Origin: Neodiprion pinetum
Taxonomy: Eukaryota; Arthropoda; Insecta; Hymenoptera; Diprionidae
Direction of reading: 5' to 3'
Length of the DNA stretch: 64,000 bases
Assembly (NCBI RefSeq): GCF_021155775.2
Contig: NC_060234.1
Coordinates: 930,001-994,000 of the forward strand
Positions within the stretch are counted from its first letter, which is position 1. Each line of letters begins with the position of its first letter. The notes below the pieces were generated by a model. It did no database searches and was not told where the DNA came from. It saw only the letters and a program-made list of their open reading frames with translations. The position numbers and the translations under genes were made by a program. This document shows, one piece after another, positions 49,720 to 62,930 of this stretch.

Positions 49720-51334
49720 TCAAACTGTTATTTCTTATCAAAAACATGCGAGATTGTACGACGAGTATGACAATAATTCCCTCAGTTGTATAATAAATTC
49801 ATTTTCTTTTTTTCGACGAAAAATATCCATCGACAAATTTTCACCCGTAACGAAAGGAGATGAAGAAAAATATGTGTCACCGAGAATGGTGAAAAACGTC
49901 TTGGGGTATTAGTTTTTATGGGTATATAAAAAAAAATTGTCCTCCTCGTTTATACGTGGGACGTGTGCAGGCTTGTATGTGTTCGTCGACGATTGAAATA
50001 CACGCGTATCACTCGTCGTCCTGGTTGTCTAGCGTGCAACGCCGGTCGTTACTGCGACTGGGACTGCTGCGGTTGGTTCGAGTGAGTTTGGAAATCATTT
50101 AACCGACTCCGTAGTACCCTTACCCGCAGCTCTTGGTGCATGCAAACAAACAAACGCCACTGCGGACTGCGCCGGCGGATAAGTTACGGAGAGGCGTCGG
50201 CGGTTACGGAGTGAATAACGTGGAAACCAGATGTCCAACTCCATTGAATTGCTCGTTTCATGCCCAGACGACGCACAGACGCTACCAAAGACGCTCGATC
50301 CTGACGCCGGGACGCCCGGAAGGCTAGGCGGTGCGGTTTTCCAAGCAGGATGATGACAGCCCCGTTGACCGCTTCCCGGTCTTCCGGGTCAGCTGCTCTC
50401 TGGCTCTCTTCCTCCTAGTCGGGGTTCCTACGGGAGGGCGAACAGGTGGAGGAAGGACTCCAGGCGCCACCCGCGCAACGCGGAATTAGCCACGTTGACA
50501 TTCGGGACGTTGGGATTTAAATTTATGTCGAACAGGAGCTCGGCTCACCTGTTCTCTTCTATTCTGTTTGCCCGCCTTCTTTCCAAATTAGGGACTCGGT
50601 GTTCAGCTATGGACGATCAAGCGGATGCGGAATTGAATTATTAACTATGGGATAGACTGGCTTGCGACTGCTGTTTGACAAATGTGTCTAACTATGTGTA
50701 AATATAAAAAACGTCCTGAAAAGTTGTAGGGAATTGTTACTTCTCAGCTGTAAGGCTTGACGATGTTGCACAGTTGACGAAAATCAGTACGTTTTTTGCT
50801 CCAACTATAACTGGATGTGTATTAAGTGTCTAACTATCCATTATACATCCTGAAGAATTAAGGACTTATTACTTCTTAGCTATAAAGTATGATCGATTTT
50901 TCATTTATCACTGTTTGAAAATGGTGAAATATTTATTTATTTTTTTTTTTTCGCATTACTAAAGCAAAGATCGCAGCTTTCGAATTTAATACCTACTTTG
51001 ATAAAAATTTGACGTGATGAGCATCTTGTAATGAAATTATCAAAAACAAGTCCTGATTCTCGACTGTACAACCTCCTTGATCTAATAAAACATGCGGACT
51101 GATTCTGGTAGGTACCAAGAAAAATTGGTTCTTCTACTTGATCTACAATCTGTGAAGAAACAGGCCTGCACCTATAAGCTATCCGCATCTTCGTCGTCTT
51201 TGGGTTATTTGAATAAACGAGCTCTGCGATCGAGCTAGTTGATCCGGGAACAGGAGCCCGCGAGTATTTGTATCCGGTATCTTGCCCAGATCTAATGATC
51301 GAGGTCGTCGCGTGTTCCGTATACCCGGTAAAAT

Positions 51335-51355
51335 AGAGAGAGAGAGAGAGAGAGA
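51335..51355 (+). repeat. (GA)n microsatellite
   Basis: GA run in inv intron 1, with several overlapping GAGAG pentamers. Confidence 0.9.
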
Positions 51356-53326
51356 AATAAGAAGAAAAAAAAGAAACAGGGAAAAACCCGAGGTATAAGA
51401 AAGCAGGAACACGAAGAAGGAGGAAAAAATATTCGGCCGCGATCCTGAGGTCGTGCCGGAGAGACCGATGATCGAGGGAAGACGACGAAAGTCGTTGGGT
51501 TCGTTAGCTCGGATGGGTCCTACGGCTAGGATCATGCGTCTCGAGCACTTAAAGTCGGCCCTCTCGAGTCCTGCGTTGTTATTACGGATCCAAAGTCGGC
51601 ATCGACATCGTCGTCAGTAATAATTTGTTACGACATAGTAACGATCATTATCATATCGCCGGCAATAAAGTAATAAAACCGTAGCTGTTGACTGTACTTT
51701 AATTAATTCGTCGGGTTGTAAAAATTTTGAGTTACGGCAGGTGGCCAACGACGACGACCAGTGGCCCACAAAAATTTACAATACGGTTTTACAAGGTATA
51801 ACAATTATGGCTCATCATCCTACGGATCAAATTAATAAACGATCCTAGTATCGCGATATTCGAGCAACGCTCTCAATCAATTTTATATATTATATATCGG
51901 CTCTTTCGCTACGAATCCACGTACAAAAACGAGCCCCGAGTTTTGCCAATTATCGCTCGTTCTAATCGCAAATAAAGACGCTTTTAATCTATCCTCTTAC
52001 CGCGATTCTCTAAGAGCAAGAAATAGAACGATCGTATCATTAGCGTATTTTTTCAGTGGATCCTAAAAACAGCGATATTGAAGTGATATTCCAAGGCAAT
52101 CACGCTCAATTCTTCGGTGAAGTTGTGAAATTTCTCCACACCGGTTTTACCAAAATTACATTCGTAAAATCCACTCTGGTATCACTGAAATATCACTAAT
52201 AAGTGTTGTTTTTTTTTTTTTTTTCGTAATCAATGATTTCCGCATTCTTTAATTTCAGTAGATTTCATTTATAAGTATGCAATTACAGTGAAAATACAGG
52301 TGTTCAAAATTTTGAACTACACACGTGAAATCTAATCGCAAGTGTAACCTTAGTTCAATTTTAGTGGGACGAAATCCGCCAGGGTTTAAAGTCTAGGATG
52401 TGAGCAAAAATAATCCTGACTAGAAAAGAAATTAAAAAAAAAAAAAAAAAAAAAAACAATCACAGTAATAATAATAATGACAATAATTTTGCAACGACCG
52501 TTGCGTGGTTGAGAAAAAATTTAATCGAAAATTCCTTCTCCTTTGAGCGAATGTATAATTCTGACGGTTGAATACCGTCTAATGAAACGAACGTAGCCGA
52601 GGCTCGTAGAGGAGTCTCTATATTCTCTCTGCTCGGCTCCATTCATGCATTCATGAAGTCGTACTGCATTATACGCGTACGTCTGCGGCCGCATGCATCG
52701 TGCATATAACCGTAAATATGTACATACGTACGTACGTATACGTTATCTATCTGTAATTGAATGAAACTCGCGGCACTCCCTGCGCCGGCTGCATCGGGCA
52801 GATAACAAGGCGACGAAGTCTTCCTCGCGCTTCAGGGATATTTATGTTTGTCAATTCATTATGTCGATCAATTCCTGAATGGAGTTTGGCGTTCGCGAAA
52901 AATTGCGGCGAACAGGTTTGCACTTGTCGGATGGCGAATACCGTCTGAATCGGTTCGTCCGATTTGGAAATACACCTGATCGAATCTGAACTTTATACGT
53001 TTATTTTCGAAGTGGATTTTGAAACAAAGATATAGGAATTTCAAATCGTTATACGATTTTTTTATCTTCGTCGTGGATGAGGTTTGATAAAAACACTGAA
53101 TATCTCGATGCTAGATTTTGCAGTAGCTGATTGAACGCTGAGTAAATTGGGGAAAATTTTTTTTTGCCAACATCTTGTGAAACCGTCTCGCAGTAAAAGC
53201 TTTGAGTTTTGAGTAGTAGTGTGAAAAGTTAAGTTACGATAATTTTCGACAAAATAACGAGTATTCAAAAAAATTACACTTTTTTCGAGAACAAATCCTT
53301 GCAAGTGGTTTTGTTCAAAAGTATGT

Positions 53327-53506
53327 AAGTAAGGCACGTTAAGAGGTGATTACGCAGTTTTTCTTGTTTATTTATTTTTTTTTTATTGAGAAAATTACAT
53401 TTTCCATTTCTCGTCATGAGAAAAATTTTCCAGTTGGATTGGTTAAAAAAAATGTTATGTTCTTGTGGGTGAAACTGCCAAATCGTCCCTTGACGTGCCT
53501 TACTTT
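53327..53506. mobile_element. MITE-like TIR element, about 180 bp
   Basis: Left end AGTAAGGCACGT(T)AAG..GATT..GCAGTTT (from 53328) and right end (to 53505) are reverse complements with about 35-base arms. AGTAAGGCACGT is identical in both arms and is followed by matching AAG, GATT and GCAGTTT blocks. The interior of about 110 bases is AT-rich and noncoding, with a small hairpin (TTCTC..GAGAA). It is a nonautonomous DNA transposon by structure; target-site duplication uncertain. Confidence 0.7.
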
Positions 53507-53965
53507 GGAGGTTGCTTTCACTCCGGCAGAGTGTTCAATGGTAGATAAGAAGAAAGAAAAAAAATATGTCACGCTTAGTTTTTAATCTACTTTAACATAT
53601 TACGAAAGATATCAAATCGGAGGTATCGACCTGGGATACTTTCCTTGTAAGTGTCGAAAAACTGTCTTGAAGCAGAAGCCCAACAAACTTTGTGTACATC
53701 TCGGTTAAACCGGCCTTCGACAGTCGCTGAGGACAATCAACAAGCATTTGTAAAAATGTTAATTTCACCCCTCACATGATCAGTGATCTGTGAAAAATCG
53801 TACTACTCGATCGAAAAAAAACAGAAAAGAAACAGTGGGATATATTCCGCAGCGAGGGTTTCGAAGCAGGCGCTTGGTGGTTCGACTAACCGTTTGAAAA
53901 ATAGCCCCACGATGATTTTTGACAAAGTAACGAGGATTTGAAAAAAACCTGACGGGCCAAAGAGC

Positions 53966-53991
53966 GAGAGAGAGAGAGAGAGAGAGAGAGA
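53966..53991 (+). repeat. (GA)n microsatellite
   Basis: About 26 bases of GA in inv intron 1. Confidence 0.9.
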
Positions 53992-54463
53992 TGAAAAAAA
54001 TGGTAATTTCAGCCTGTGAGCGAAGGTATAGATCCCGGGTAAAAGAGTTGGGGGGGCAGCCGGGGGGTCCCCTCGAGCGGATCACATGAGTCACACTAAA
54101 GGGCACATTAAACATCGAGTCGCTAGCGTTGGTTAGGCACCGGGCGGAATTCGTCGGCTAGATTGAGAGATATTCCGACGTCTCGACGGTGTTGGTGTCT
54201 TCGTACAGACGGGGCCTCCTCATGTGTTGGGATGAGAAAGGCGCGGGGTGGGGGAGTTCGAGTTTTTGTACAGAGGGCAGCCCACTGCGTGCGGTCCTCC
54301 GGCGGATGGACCACCCAAGAAGACCCGGCTTATACTTATAGCTGTTATACTCGCTTCTCTGTATATCACCGAACGATCCTCATGCTGCCGTTGTCGGTGA
54401 TGCGGCTGATGCCCGGCGATCCACCGACAGACACTCTCATGAATGGACACCGTCCGACCGACG

Positions 54464-54511
54464 GAATTACCGAATTACCGAATTACCGAATTACCGAATT
54501 ACCGAATTACC
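54464..54511 (+). repeat. six perfect copies of the 8-bp unit GAATTACC
   Basis: Units start at 54464, 54472, 54480, 54488, 54496 and 54504 with no mismatch; a seventh copy is broken (GAATGAC). Each unit contains AATTA, a homeodomain-type core. The matching Asn-Tyr-Arg-Ile-Thr-Glu-Leu-Pro peptide repeat is an artefact of translation. Confidence 0.95.
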
Positions 54512-55787
54512 GAATGACAGATCCACCCCAATATCCCGACCTCAGCGAACGACCTTCTTGCCTCCTTCCCTTCTACTTGTTCTACTTCTTCTTCCTTTAT
54601 TTGAGGTGGTATTTTTACAGCTCGGTTTCCACGTACGCCGGGCGACAGGCTTATCAATTTTTATTCATTCCAAGTAGCCGAACCCGGAAAAGAGTAGCCA
54701 ACGTGGTGGTCCATCACTGGTGGAAAAACGTGACGCGCTTGGACTGCTGACAAATTCAAAAGAGTCTTTGACAGATTGAGCAATTCCGACACGACTTGAC
54801 GACCTCGAGTGACCCGAGGTCGTTACGACTCTGCAACTTTGCACGATGATATCGGACGAAGTCGAGGCTAGCAGCCAAAGTTGGTAGCAGAACCTTTTAA
54901 ACTTTTTGGAATGAAAAAAATACAATTCAGTTTCATCCTCGTAATTTTATACAAGTATTGGGACTTCAAAGTATTTCACAATATTCTGATTTTCGGACTT
55001 CGCTACCTTATGAGAACGAACGTAAGAACGTTAGGCTGCTAGTTTCAGTCTCGTCGATCTCGAATGACCTCGAGTTACTTAACTTCGCCTAGACTTTGCT
55101 ACTTTTTTCAACATTGCATGATCGCAGTTGCCTCAAAGTGATTCGAAAGGGAATCACACAGGTGACTGCGTAAACGTATGAGAGTGAAAGATGGGTGGGA
55201 AATTACATACACGGCGTGTAGTGTGCAGTTCCAGAGAAGAAGAGCGAGGGGGGCAAAAGTGCAGCGAACGCGTTCGCGGTGAAACGGCCGTGTCATAAAT
55301 CCCTATCGCTAGTTTTCCAAAGATAGTATACGTATATGCATTGTGCAGAGTACGAACCCCGGGCAGCAAGAGTTGCAACGCTCATTCGCGCGAGTGAATT
55401 ATTGAGCAGTTAATAATCCTCAGCGGGTTATTCCTCAGTCAGACTCCTCCAGACGAGCCATCAGCTAAATACCCCGCTCATTCATTCGGCAAATGTGTGT
55501 ATGCGCGAACCTAGCGTTGCATGCACGTTTAAGTACCTTACCTTCTTCCGAACGACAATGCCAACGGGAACAACGAAGTTTTTTTTTTTTTTTATTCATT
55601 TTAATATTGCTCCTACAGCCAGCCGTTCTTCGAACTTTCCTCTTCTTCTTCTTCTCCACTTTTTTTTTCTTCTCCTTCTTCTTCTTATTCCTGTTATTCT
55701 TCTTGCTACTCGCTCCGTAACGCGTGGGCGGTGGCTAACGATCTCGAAAGAGTTTGGCAAACGGGAATTAGCCCTAACCGCGGCTCG

Positions 55788-55810
55788 GCTAATCGATTAA
55801 TCGATAATAC
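55788..55810. promoter_or_regulatory. TAATCGATTAATCGATAA homeodomain-type palindrome
   Basis: TAATCGATTA at 55790-55799 is another TAATNNATTA palindrome, overlapping a second ATTAATCGAT. It sits in otherwise GC-rich DNA, which makes the cluster stand out. Confidence 0.35.
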
Positions 55811-58800
55811 CGCCATTAGGGATATCATAACGTGATCGGTATTATTATCCCATTAGCGGGTACGTGTTCCGTGCAGCCGCAACTCGGGCCTCGTTCGAAT
55901 GGCGTAACGAGGGAGGAAGAAGGGGTTAAGAGACGTTGTTCCGCGTCCTTTGAATGGAGCCTTTTGTACGCGTTCCACCAGCCAGCTAGGAGGGCGGGAA
56001 TTATCGGGTGGTCCTTGGACATAAACGGAAGGCCACAAAGACAGTGCATGTGAATCAGAGTGAAATTAGCCTCGGAGTTGGTTCGTTCAGCTTGGTGGGG
56101 ATCGCGAAAATTGCCGGTTTCATTCAACTGTCAGTCCCGGATCGGTTCCATTCGGTCCGGCTCAAGATGGACAGGGTATACTTGCGGCTTCGTGGTGTCG
56201 GAGGAGGCCGGTTTCATCGACGCGGAGGAACCGCTCAGGGCTTCACTCGGCCTAATAAGAACTCTGAAAACTCGGAGCTGGGTCCGGATGACACGGCAGG
56301 ACCCATTCACCGAACTAACGGTCCCTACGCGACCCCCGATTGCGAAATTGAGGGAGAAATCGATTCGATTGATGGCCTGATCAAAGGATTGGTTGATTGA
56401 AAAGTTTCCTTCGGTTTAATAACGTCCTCGCACAACGCACGTGGAGAAGAAGCAGGGACGGGTCTCTTTGCCTATGTCCGTGCGCAGCGACACGGGTTAT
56501 AAAACTATAAAACTGACGATCTTTAATGGGACTGCTGCTTCGAAGACAGGGGGGACTTGTGACAGGATTGACGAAGTCGTATCGGATGCATCTGAAAAAC
56601 GCCTCGTTGTTTCATGAACGACGTACGTTACCGCCCTGAAGCTGAAACAGCACTTGTTCTCTCCTGTCCTACGACCTCGTGGACCAACAACCGGCAATTG
56701 GTATCCAGAGGCGGGGGACCAGTTTTAGTTATTACCAGGGTATGGACACTCTACCATTTCACGGACGAATTATTCGTCGGGCTTGGCCCAAACTGTAGCC
56801 AGCATAATAACGGTTTCTACCAACGATATTGTAGAATATTTCATACTATCACTAAAATAGTTGGTAATCCATTATTTGTGGCGACCTCTGCCGATTAATA
56901 ACAGTTTTACCAAAGCCCCCCTTATCTTGAAAGAAGGCACCAGAAGGAGAATTTTCTGTATACTTTTGTCCAATTGGTGTGGTATCGCTTTGGTCCGAAC
57001 CTTTTGAACAGCGCGTGGAGGGGAGTAGCGAGTGTTCATATCCTGGTTATTACTCTAGCGGCCACTCACTATCCGACTTCTCTCGATCTACGCTCGTCCT
57101 TCAGGTACTTCACTCCTGCACGAGCCGACTGGGACCCGAAGACACGTCGTGCAACCGAAGCGTGTTGAGATAACCGAAATTAGAAAACGCTCAGCTCTTG
57201 TTGTTTCTATGCCGGTACAAGGAAAGGGCGTGATTCGATGCACGTCGGTTCACCTGCTCTTCAAGAGTATAACCTTGCGCGAGATGCGCTGGAAAAAAAG
57301 CACTCGGTCAAGACCCGGATCTGCATGATTCAATCCCAAACTAGTTCGTCTCCTGATTACGTCTTGTACCTGCAGGTTATCTGGCAGGTGGCAATTTCTC
57401 AATCACCCGAAGAACACTTTGGCAAATTTCACTCCGAGACTGGACACCAGCTCCTCGATCTTATTCCTTACGCATGTTTGAGTCGCGGTTTATGAAATAC
57501 AATATCGAAAGAAGAGAAGGAAGGAAGGAAGTGGGCGTAATAGCCGTACCGAACAAAGCTCGGTAATCCAGTTTGTGCCTGACGGTCTATACACGCCGGT
57601 TGAAGATGGGTGTTTGACCGCGAAAGTCAAGAGCTTAATCACAGGCTACCTGGACTGGATCACCGAGGCTGGAAGCCGCGCTCTTTATCTCTCCCTTCCA
57701 TTCCGGCCTTCTCTTCGAGTCATTCAGGATGCACGGGCAGCTTGTACCTCCTCTTCGCGTTGCCTTGCCTTATGCTCCTTTTTCACCATCCAAGTGCATC
57801 TTGGCGAAGAGTTTTGAACGACAATTTACTCGGCAACAAAGTCAGCTGCTGACAATATGAAACGTTGACTAGCGACCGTGTAACGTTCGCGTCCGTCTAC
57901 TTATACCTGCCGGCCTGCAGCACGCGGGGTCTTGTATAATACGAGGAAAGGAAGGAAAGGTTTTGCCACACACCTTGACGCGGCGATCAGCCCGAGGCGA
58001 GTCTTCCCCTCTATCCGAGCCAGTCGGCGGTCTCGGCTTATTAAGGTTAATAATGTAGATTTACTAGCTAATTTCACGTATGAAGTGGACACCGTTCACA
58101 TTGTATTGTTGTAATACGCGTATGGCGTTGCACGCATGCACGGTTCGACTATGGCGCATGCGGGTCTCCGGGGCCAGTCTGTGACTACGATTGTTCTGAT
58201 AGTTATTACCGTTCATAAAGGCCGGATAATAAACGTTTTCAATAATTAAACATCTCCTCCCGGCCTAATAACGCGCCGCATCCCAACTCGAAACTCGTTC
58301 TAGGTACCCAAGTTTTCATCGTTAGTTCGTTGCGCGATCGCCTTCCATTACTTTCGTCTGTAATAAATTAACGAGCCATGGCCAAAGGGCGAATTAGGAT
58401 AGTTCAGAGGTCCGGCTGGGTTTTGATTGCTGAAAACAAGAGTCCGAACATAAATTCGTCAATTGCGCAATATCAACAACCAGCTACGCTCGAATTGTCT
58501 CTCCGTTTAAACCATAATACCCACCACCACTCTGTCCGTTCTCTGTGGATTTGATTCACAGGCACAGCCGACGAGCCCGGGTCAACAAACCCGAAGGGGA
58601 AAAGAGACGGGAAAAAGAATTCCAGATACTCTAGGTCCTAAATTCTCTCCCCACACCTGGAGTCTCCGATCCTCGACGCCAGGGCTTCTGTCATAATATC
58701 CGTCCTCGCCTTTGCCCGGGTCACCACTCTGCACCACTCCTATGTCCGAACCGTTTTATGGCCCGACTCACGCGACCTGTCTCCAGTTGTCGCCAAGCCC

Positions 58801-58982
58801 CCCGAATGACTCTTGGGCTCCTGCAAGGCGACACTCGATCGTCACCGTGCTTCGATGTGTCTCAGGTGTTACTCAGTCCCGTGAAAAGCAGCCTGGGATG
58901 ACGGTTTTTACCTTATGAGTCGATTTCCAAGCTTTCGGAGAGATCGGTTTGACATTTTTCGGGCTTAATCTTGGGTCGGTTG

Positions 58983-59215
58983 TAAGGTAAGCGTACCAGT
59001 TATTCACCCTGTCCCAATTATTGACCTTCTTCGGTTGTATCCGTTTGATTCATGGTTCAAAGTTTACCGAAAAATACATTTGTAGTGTTTAACCCTCTAG
59101 TAATTCGTTTTAGTCATCAAAAAATTCCTGATTTGTCCCGTCAATTTATAATTTTGGAAAATGAAAGGGTCAATAATTGGGTCTGAGCGTGTCAATAACT
59201 GATATACTTACCTTA
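58983..59215 (-). mobile_element. MITE-like TIR element, copy 2 (233 bp)
   Basis: The ends are clear terminal inverted repeats: TAAGGTAAGCGTACCAGTTATTCAC at the left and, read on the opposite strand from the right, TAAGGTAAGTATATCAGTTATTGAC, 21 of 25 identical. The interior matches the reverse complement of copy 1 (20714-20945). No coding capacity. The terminal TAA/TTA may be part of the TIR or the target duplication. Confidence 0.8.
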
Positions 59216-62200
59216 GCGATCGCTCGTATGGTTGAGTACGAATTCCCCTTGTGGCCAGCTGTTGGCAGGTCTTCTTTGAACACTTTTCACGTTGAATTTC
59301 AAACGTGTTTAAAGGCATTGTCAGGAGAGTCCGATGAGTGTCGAATGAAAGGATGAACGACAATGAGGATTCTCGAGTTGTTTGAGTGGCTCGTGGCGGT
59401 GCGGAGACCACCGAGATGCGGCTGCTCAAGACGGGAGGACCCCATTCGAGACAATTCCGAGCATGTGCATCGAGGGCGGGACAATTAATGGAGAGTTAGA
59501 AGAAAAAGCTGATTCGGAGTTTTGGATATTCATTCGTGAAACCAGATTCACCCCTCGATTCGTTCGCCATTCGTGACGCGATAGGAAAATCGGGAGGGAA
59601 GAACAAGCGGCAACGTGACTCGCCCGGTTGATCCCTGCGGAAAATGCACACCCGGGAATTGAATTCCTGGCATAGTCGAAGCCGACGCCGACAGGGGATG
59701 TGACAGACCCGACGGAACGAAAAGGCGAGGGTGCGTCAGGGTGCACGCACCGACGACGATACGCATTCCGATCTTTTCGCGATTATTCGAAACGCGACAC
59801 AGACGTCAAATATCTCCATTAGTTCATTTCTGTAACAGACATCCTCTTCTGTAGTCACATGTCGGGAATCAGGCTCGAGATGAGGAGAGGATCTCGGGAC
59901 TCAGTAACACTTAATGATCGGTTTTACAACTTCTCGAACGATCCCCTGTACTTATCTCGAATCTTCATCACAAGTCTCTAATAGAGGCGTGATAAACGCG
60001 GACTTCTTCTGCACCGTCAGAATTATACGGGATAATCCGCGTGTTTATTCCAAGTCGTCGGTAATCATGTGTTGCAGTTTATATACTATGAATTCGTAGA
60101 CTTGGTCGCGGACATTAAATTAACCGGTTCAATTAGTTCTTTGGAATCTTTCTACGATTGGCGATTTTTTAATCCCGACTTATCAAGATATGACACGATT
60201 TTTGTTCGGGTACATTTTTGATGGAATTCAATTGCCTATAATCGACACAAAATTCACATACTAACCAATGTTTGAAGACGAGTAATTTATCACAGATAAA
60301 GTTGTTCTGAAAGCTCATAATTACTTTGAATTTGGAAATAGTGGTCCTGTTCCCAAACCCTGATGTATGTTAAACCGAAACCAGTATATCTCGTTAAAAC
60401 GAGCTGAGTGGTTTATGTCGACTGGTGAGACGAGAGCGATACGCGGCATGAAGGAAGACACGCCCCTAAAACATCCCTAAGTTTGTCTATTTTGACAAGC
60501 TCGTCTACCGTCGTGATTTTATTATGAAAGAAGGGGGAGAGAAGCGCCGGCGCGCGGATGCCTATGGTGGCCATCAAAAGGGATTCATCCGCACGGCTTA
60601 TGCAGTGGGTCGACTCGCACGTATGCAGACACATGGGGGTGGAGTAAAGTGCTTGTGTTGTTCTCTTTTTCCTCCTTTTTACCATTTTTTTCACATACCT
60701 ACGGCGGTAGTTGAGTAGCTGACTGGAAGCCGGTGACCGCGGGTGGTGAATTTACAAATATATAAATATCAGCCGAGGCAATCTAGTTGCCTGTCCGCTG
60801 CTCGATTTATTGACACTTTGAATAAAACTGGTATGCACACCCCTAAGTACGTACGTGCATGCAGCGTCCGCAGAGCAGGTAACCACAACCTCGAGACCGG
60901 TGGCAGGGCGATTACTGATTACTTTGACATTTTCCAGCACCATAAGCCGTGCAGAGCCGCCATCGGCGATTTCTGCCGACGCGATAGCGATGAATATTCA
61001 TCGGTACGGGGTAATTTCACAAGCACGAGGTTCTCATAACGGTCTCGTGTATGTCGGAATCGATTCGGAACTCTGAAAAATCCGACCTCATCCATAAGGA
61101 TGTGGGTGATCGGTTCGCCCGATTATAAAACCCGCTGGAAGAGTGAATTCCGGCTGCTGCAGCAACCGTCGATGTTAACGACGGAGTTCGGGGCATAAAT
61201 CATCCCTTCCCTCGGGGAGTGCTGCGGGGCTTATCTAATTCCCGGGGCCAACACCTAAAGCCGGAATCAATTTGTGGAGGCGGTGGAATTAGGGGCGCGA
61301 AGGGAACTGTTGGAAGATAATCGGGAGGAGAGAGAAAAGTGTTTAAGCACCGCAGCCAGCGGAAGAGGAGTCCGCGTTAAGGGAGATTAATTAATTATTA
61401 TATTTCGGGTGCTCGTTCCCTCGACTCGTGGGCGACTCTCTCCTCCGTCTGCTTTCCTTTTTGCCCTCCTCTTCTTCCACCTCCTCCTCCTCATTCTCAT
61501 CCACGTCCTCGGCTGCTGATCATCGCTTCGTGGCATTGCCATCAACGTGTGCTCGGTGCGTACGCACCGTAAGATGCATACACGTAATTACACTCCACTC
61601 CGGACGTCGTATCGTAGTACGTTATCACTGTTGACAACCGACAATCGACCGCGAGCTCAACTTCCTCCTCCTCCACTCGGCCCGCATCTTTCTCTCCCTC
61701 TCTCTCTCTCGTTTCACTTCCACATCTACACATCTACACAGTCCAACTTTGGTACGACCGGTTCAATTCGTGCCTACGCTTGCTTAACAACTTTTACAAT
61801 CGACTTCATTAGGTAATGCACAGATATCTTCACAGGCTTTTGGAAGAAGAAGAGCGTGAATCGAAGCTTCGTAATATTTTATCTCATTTCACTCATCCTG
61901 GAATCATCATTCTGTACACTGTAAAAAAAAAGTGCGGCGTGGACTTCTATACAATACTTTCCGGCGTCGATCCAATACAATTTGATTTCAATCCAACACT
62001 ATTTGTCGTTCAGGTTCTGAGCTAACGAGGAAAATTTTTCCGCAGTAGTTCAAACCGGTCACTTTTGGTCAGTTTTATCACCGTTAATTTTTTACAGGAT
62101 AACCTTTCTGACCACACATCAAGACCGTATTATATGATATCGAAATCGCTCATCTTGGCTAAGAGAACGTAGCTTTCTTCGAAATATTATCTTGCACCCT

Positions 62201-62880
62201 AAATAATTTTCCGTAATTATTAGAGACCCTGGGACTCGTGGATGATTCTTTCGAAACGGGAAGCCTGATTAAATCGTCGCGCGGTGAAACTCACGCGGGT
62301 CGAGTTTTCGCACCTACTACAACCATCCGTCGTCTATCATATTCACGTTATTATCGCGTGACATGAATCAGGCACCTGGGTAGGTACAAGGAAGGCGCAG
62401 AATTCTCGCACCTGACGTACGTTCCCGTTCCCGAGGATATTTCGAGGCCTCAAAAGTGTTAATGAGAAAATCAACCTGTCAGAATTTGAGACCGGGGTTT
62501 TATGCGATATGGCCGAATTAGAATAGACACCTCACATACCAGGTGTACACGGTGATCAATGCTTCGGATTTCTGTGGGTTTTTTTCCTCCTTATTCTTTA
62601 TCTCGGTTCCCCCCTTCAAATCACTGCACAGTCAGTGTAGGCGAAAATTCTGGTACGTGGCATTATTATACTTGACAGACTCCCGAGAGTGATTTATTCT
62701 CCCCGATTTCAGTCTCGGCTGCAGCCTAACCTTAAGGAACGGGGCCCAGTTCTGTCTTCGGGATAAATTCGTCACGTTCCGGAAACACGTACGATCCAAT
62801 TTACACGCGTGATCCTGCCTGCTCTCGGTCTGACGTTGCGCCGACGACACGCGATTACTTACGCGTTATATTTCCTCTAT
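59216..62880. other. noncoding part of inv intron 1
   Basis: A GC-richer part with frames up to about 100 codons on both strands and no recognisable product. Pyrimidine-rich runs (TCC/TTC) occur near 61440-61500 and 61670-61710. Nothing further can be supported. Confidence 0.5.
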
Positions 62881-62890
62881 TCAATTCCGA

Positions 62891-62930
62891 GTGTGTGTGT
62901 GTGTGTGTGCGTGTGTGCGCGCGCGCGTAT
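62891..62930. repeat. 40-base alternating purine-pyrimidine tract (GT then GC)
   Basis: (GT)n passes into (GC)n and ends GTAT with no break in purine-pyrimidine alternation over 40 bases. This is the classic sequence class for Z-DNA formation. Confidence 0.85.

Noticed and set aside
54163..54750. 195-codon plus-strand frame
   Set aside because: It is carried through a perfect 8-bp tandem repeat and has no recognisable product or splice support.
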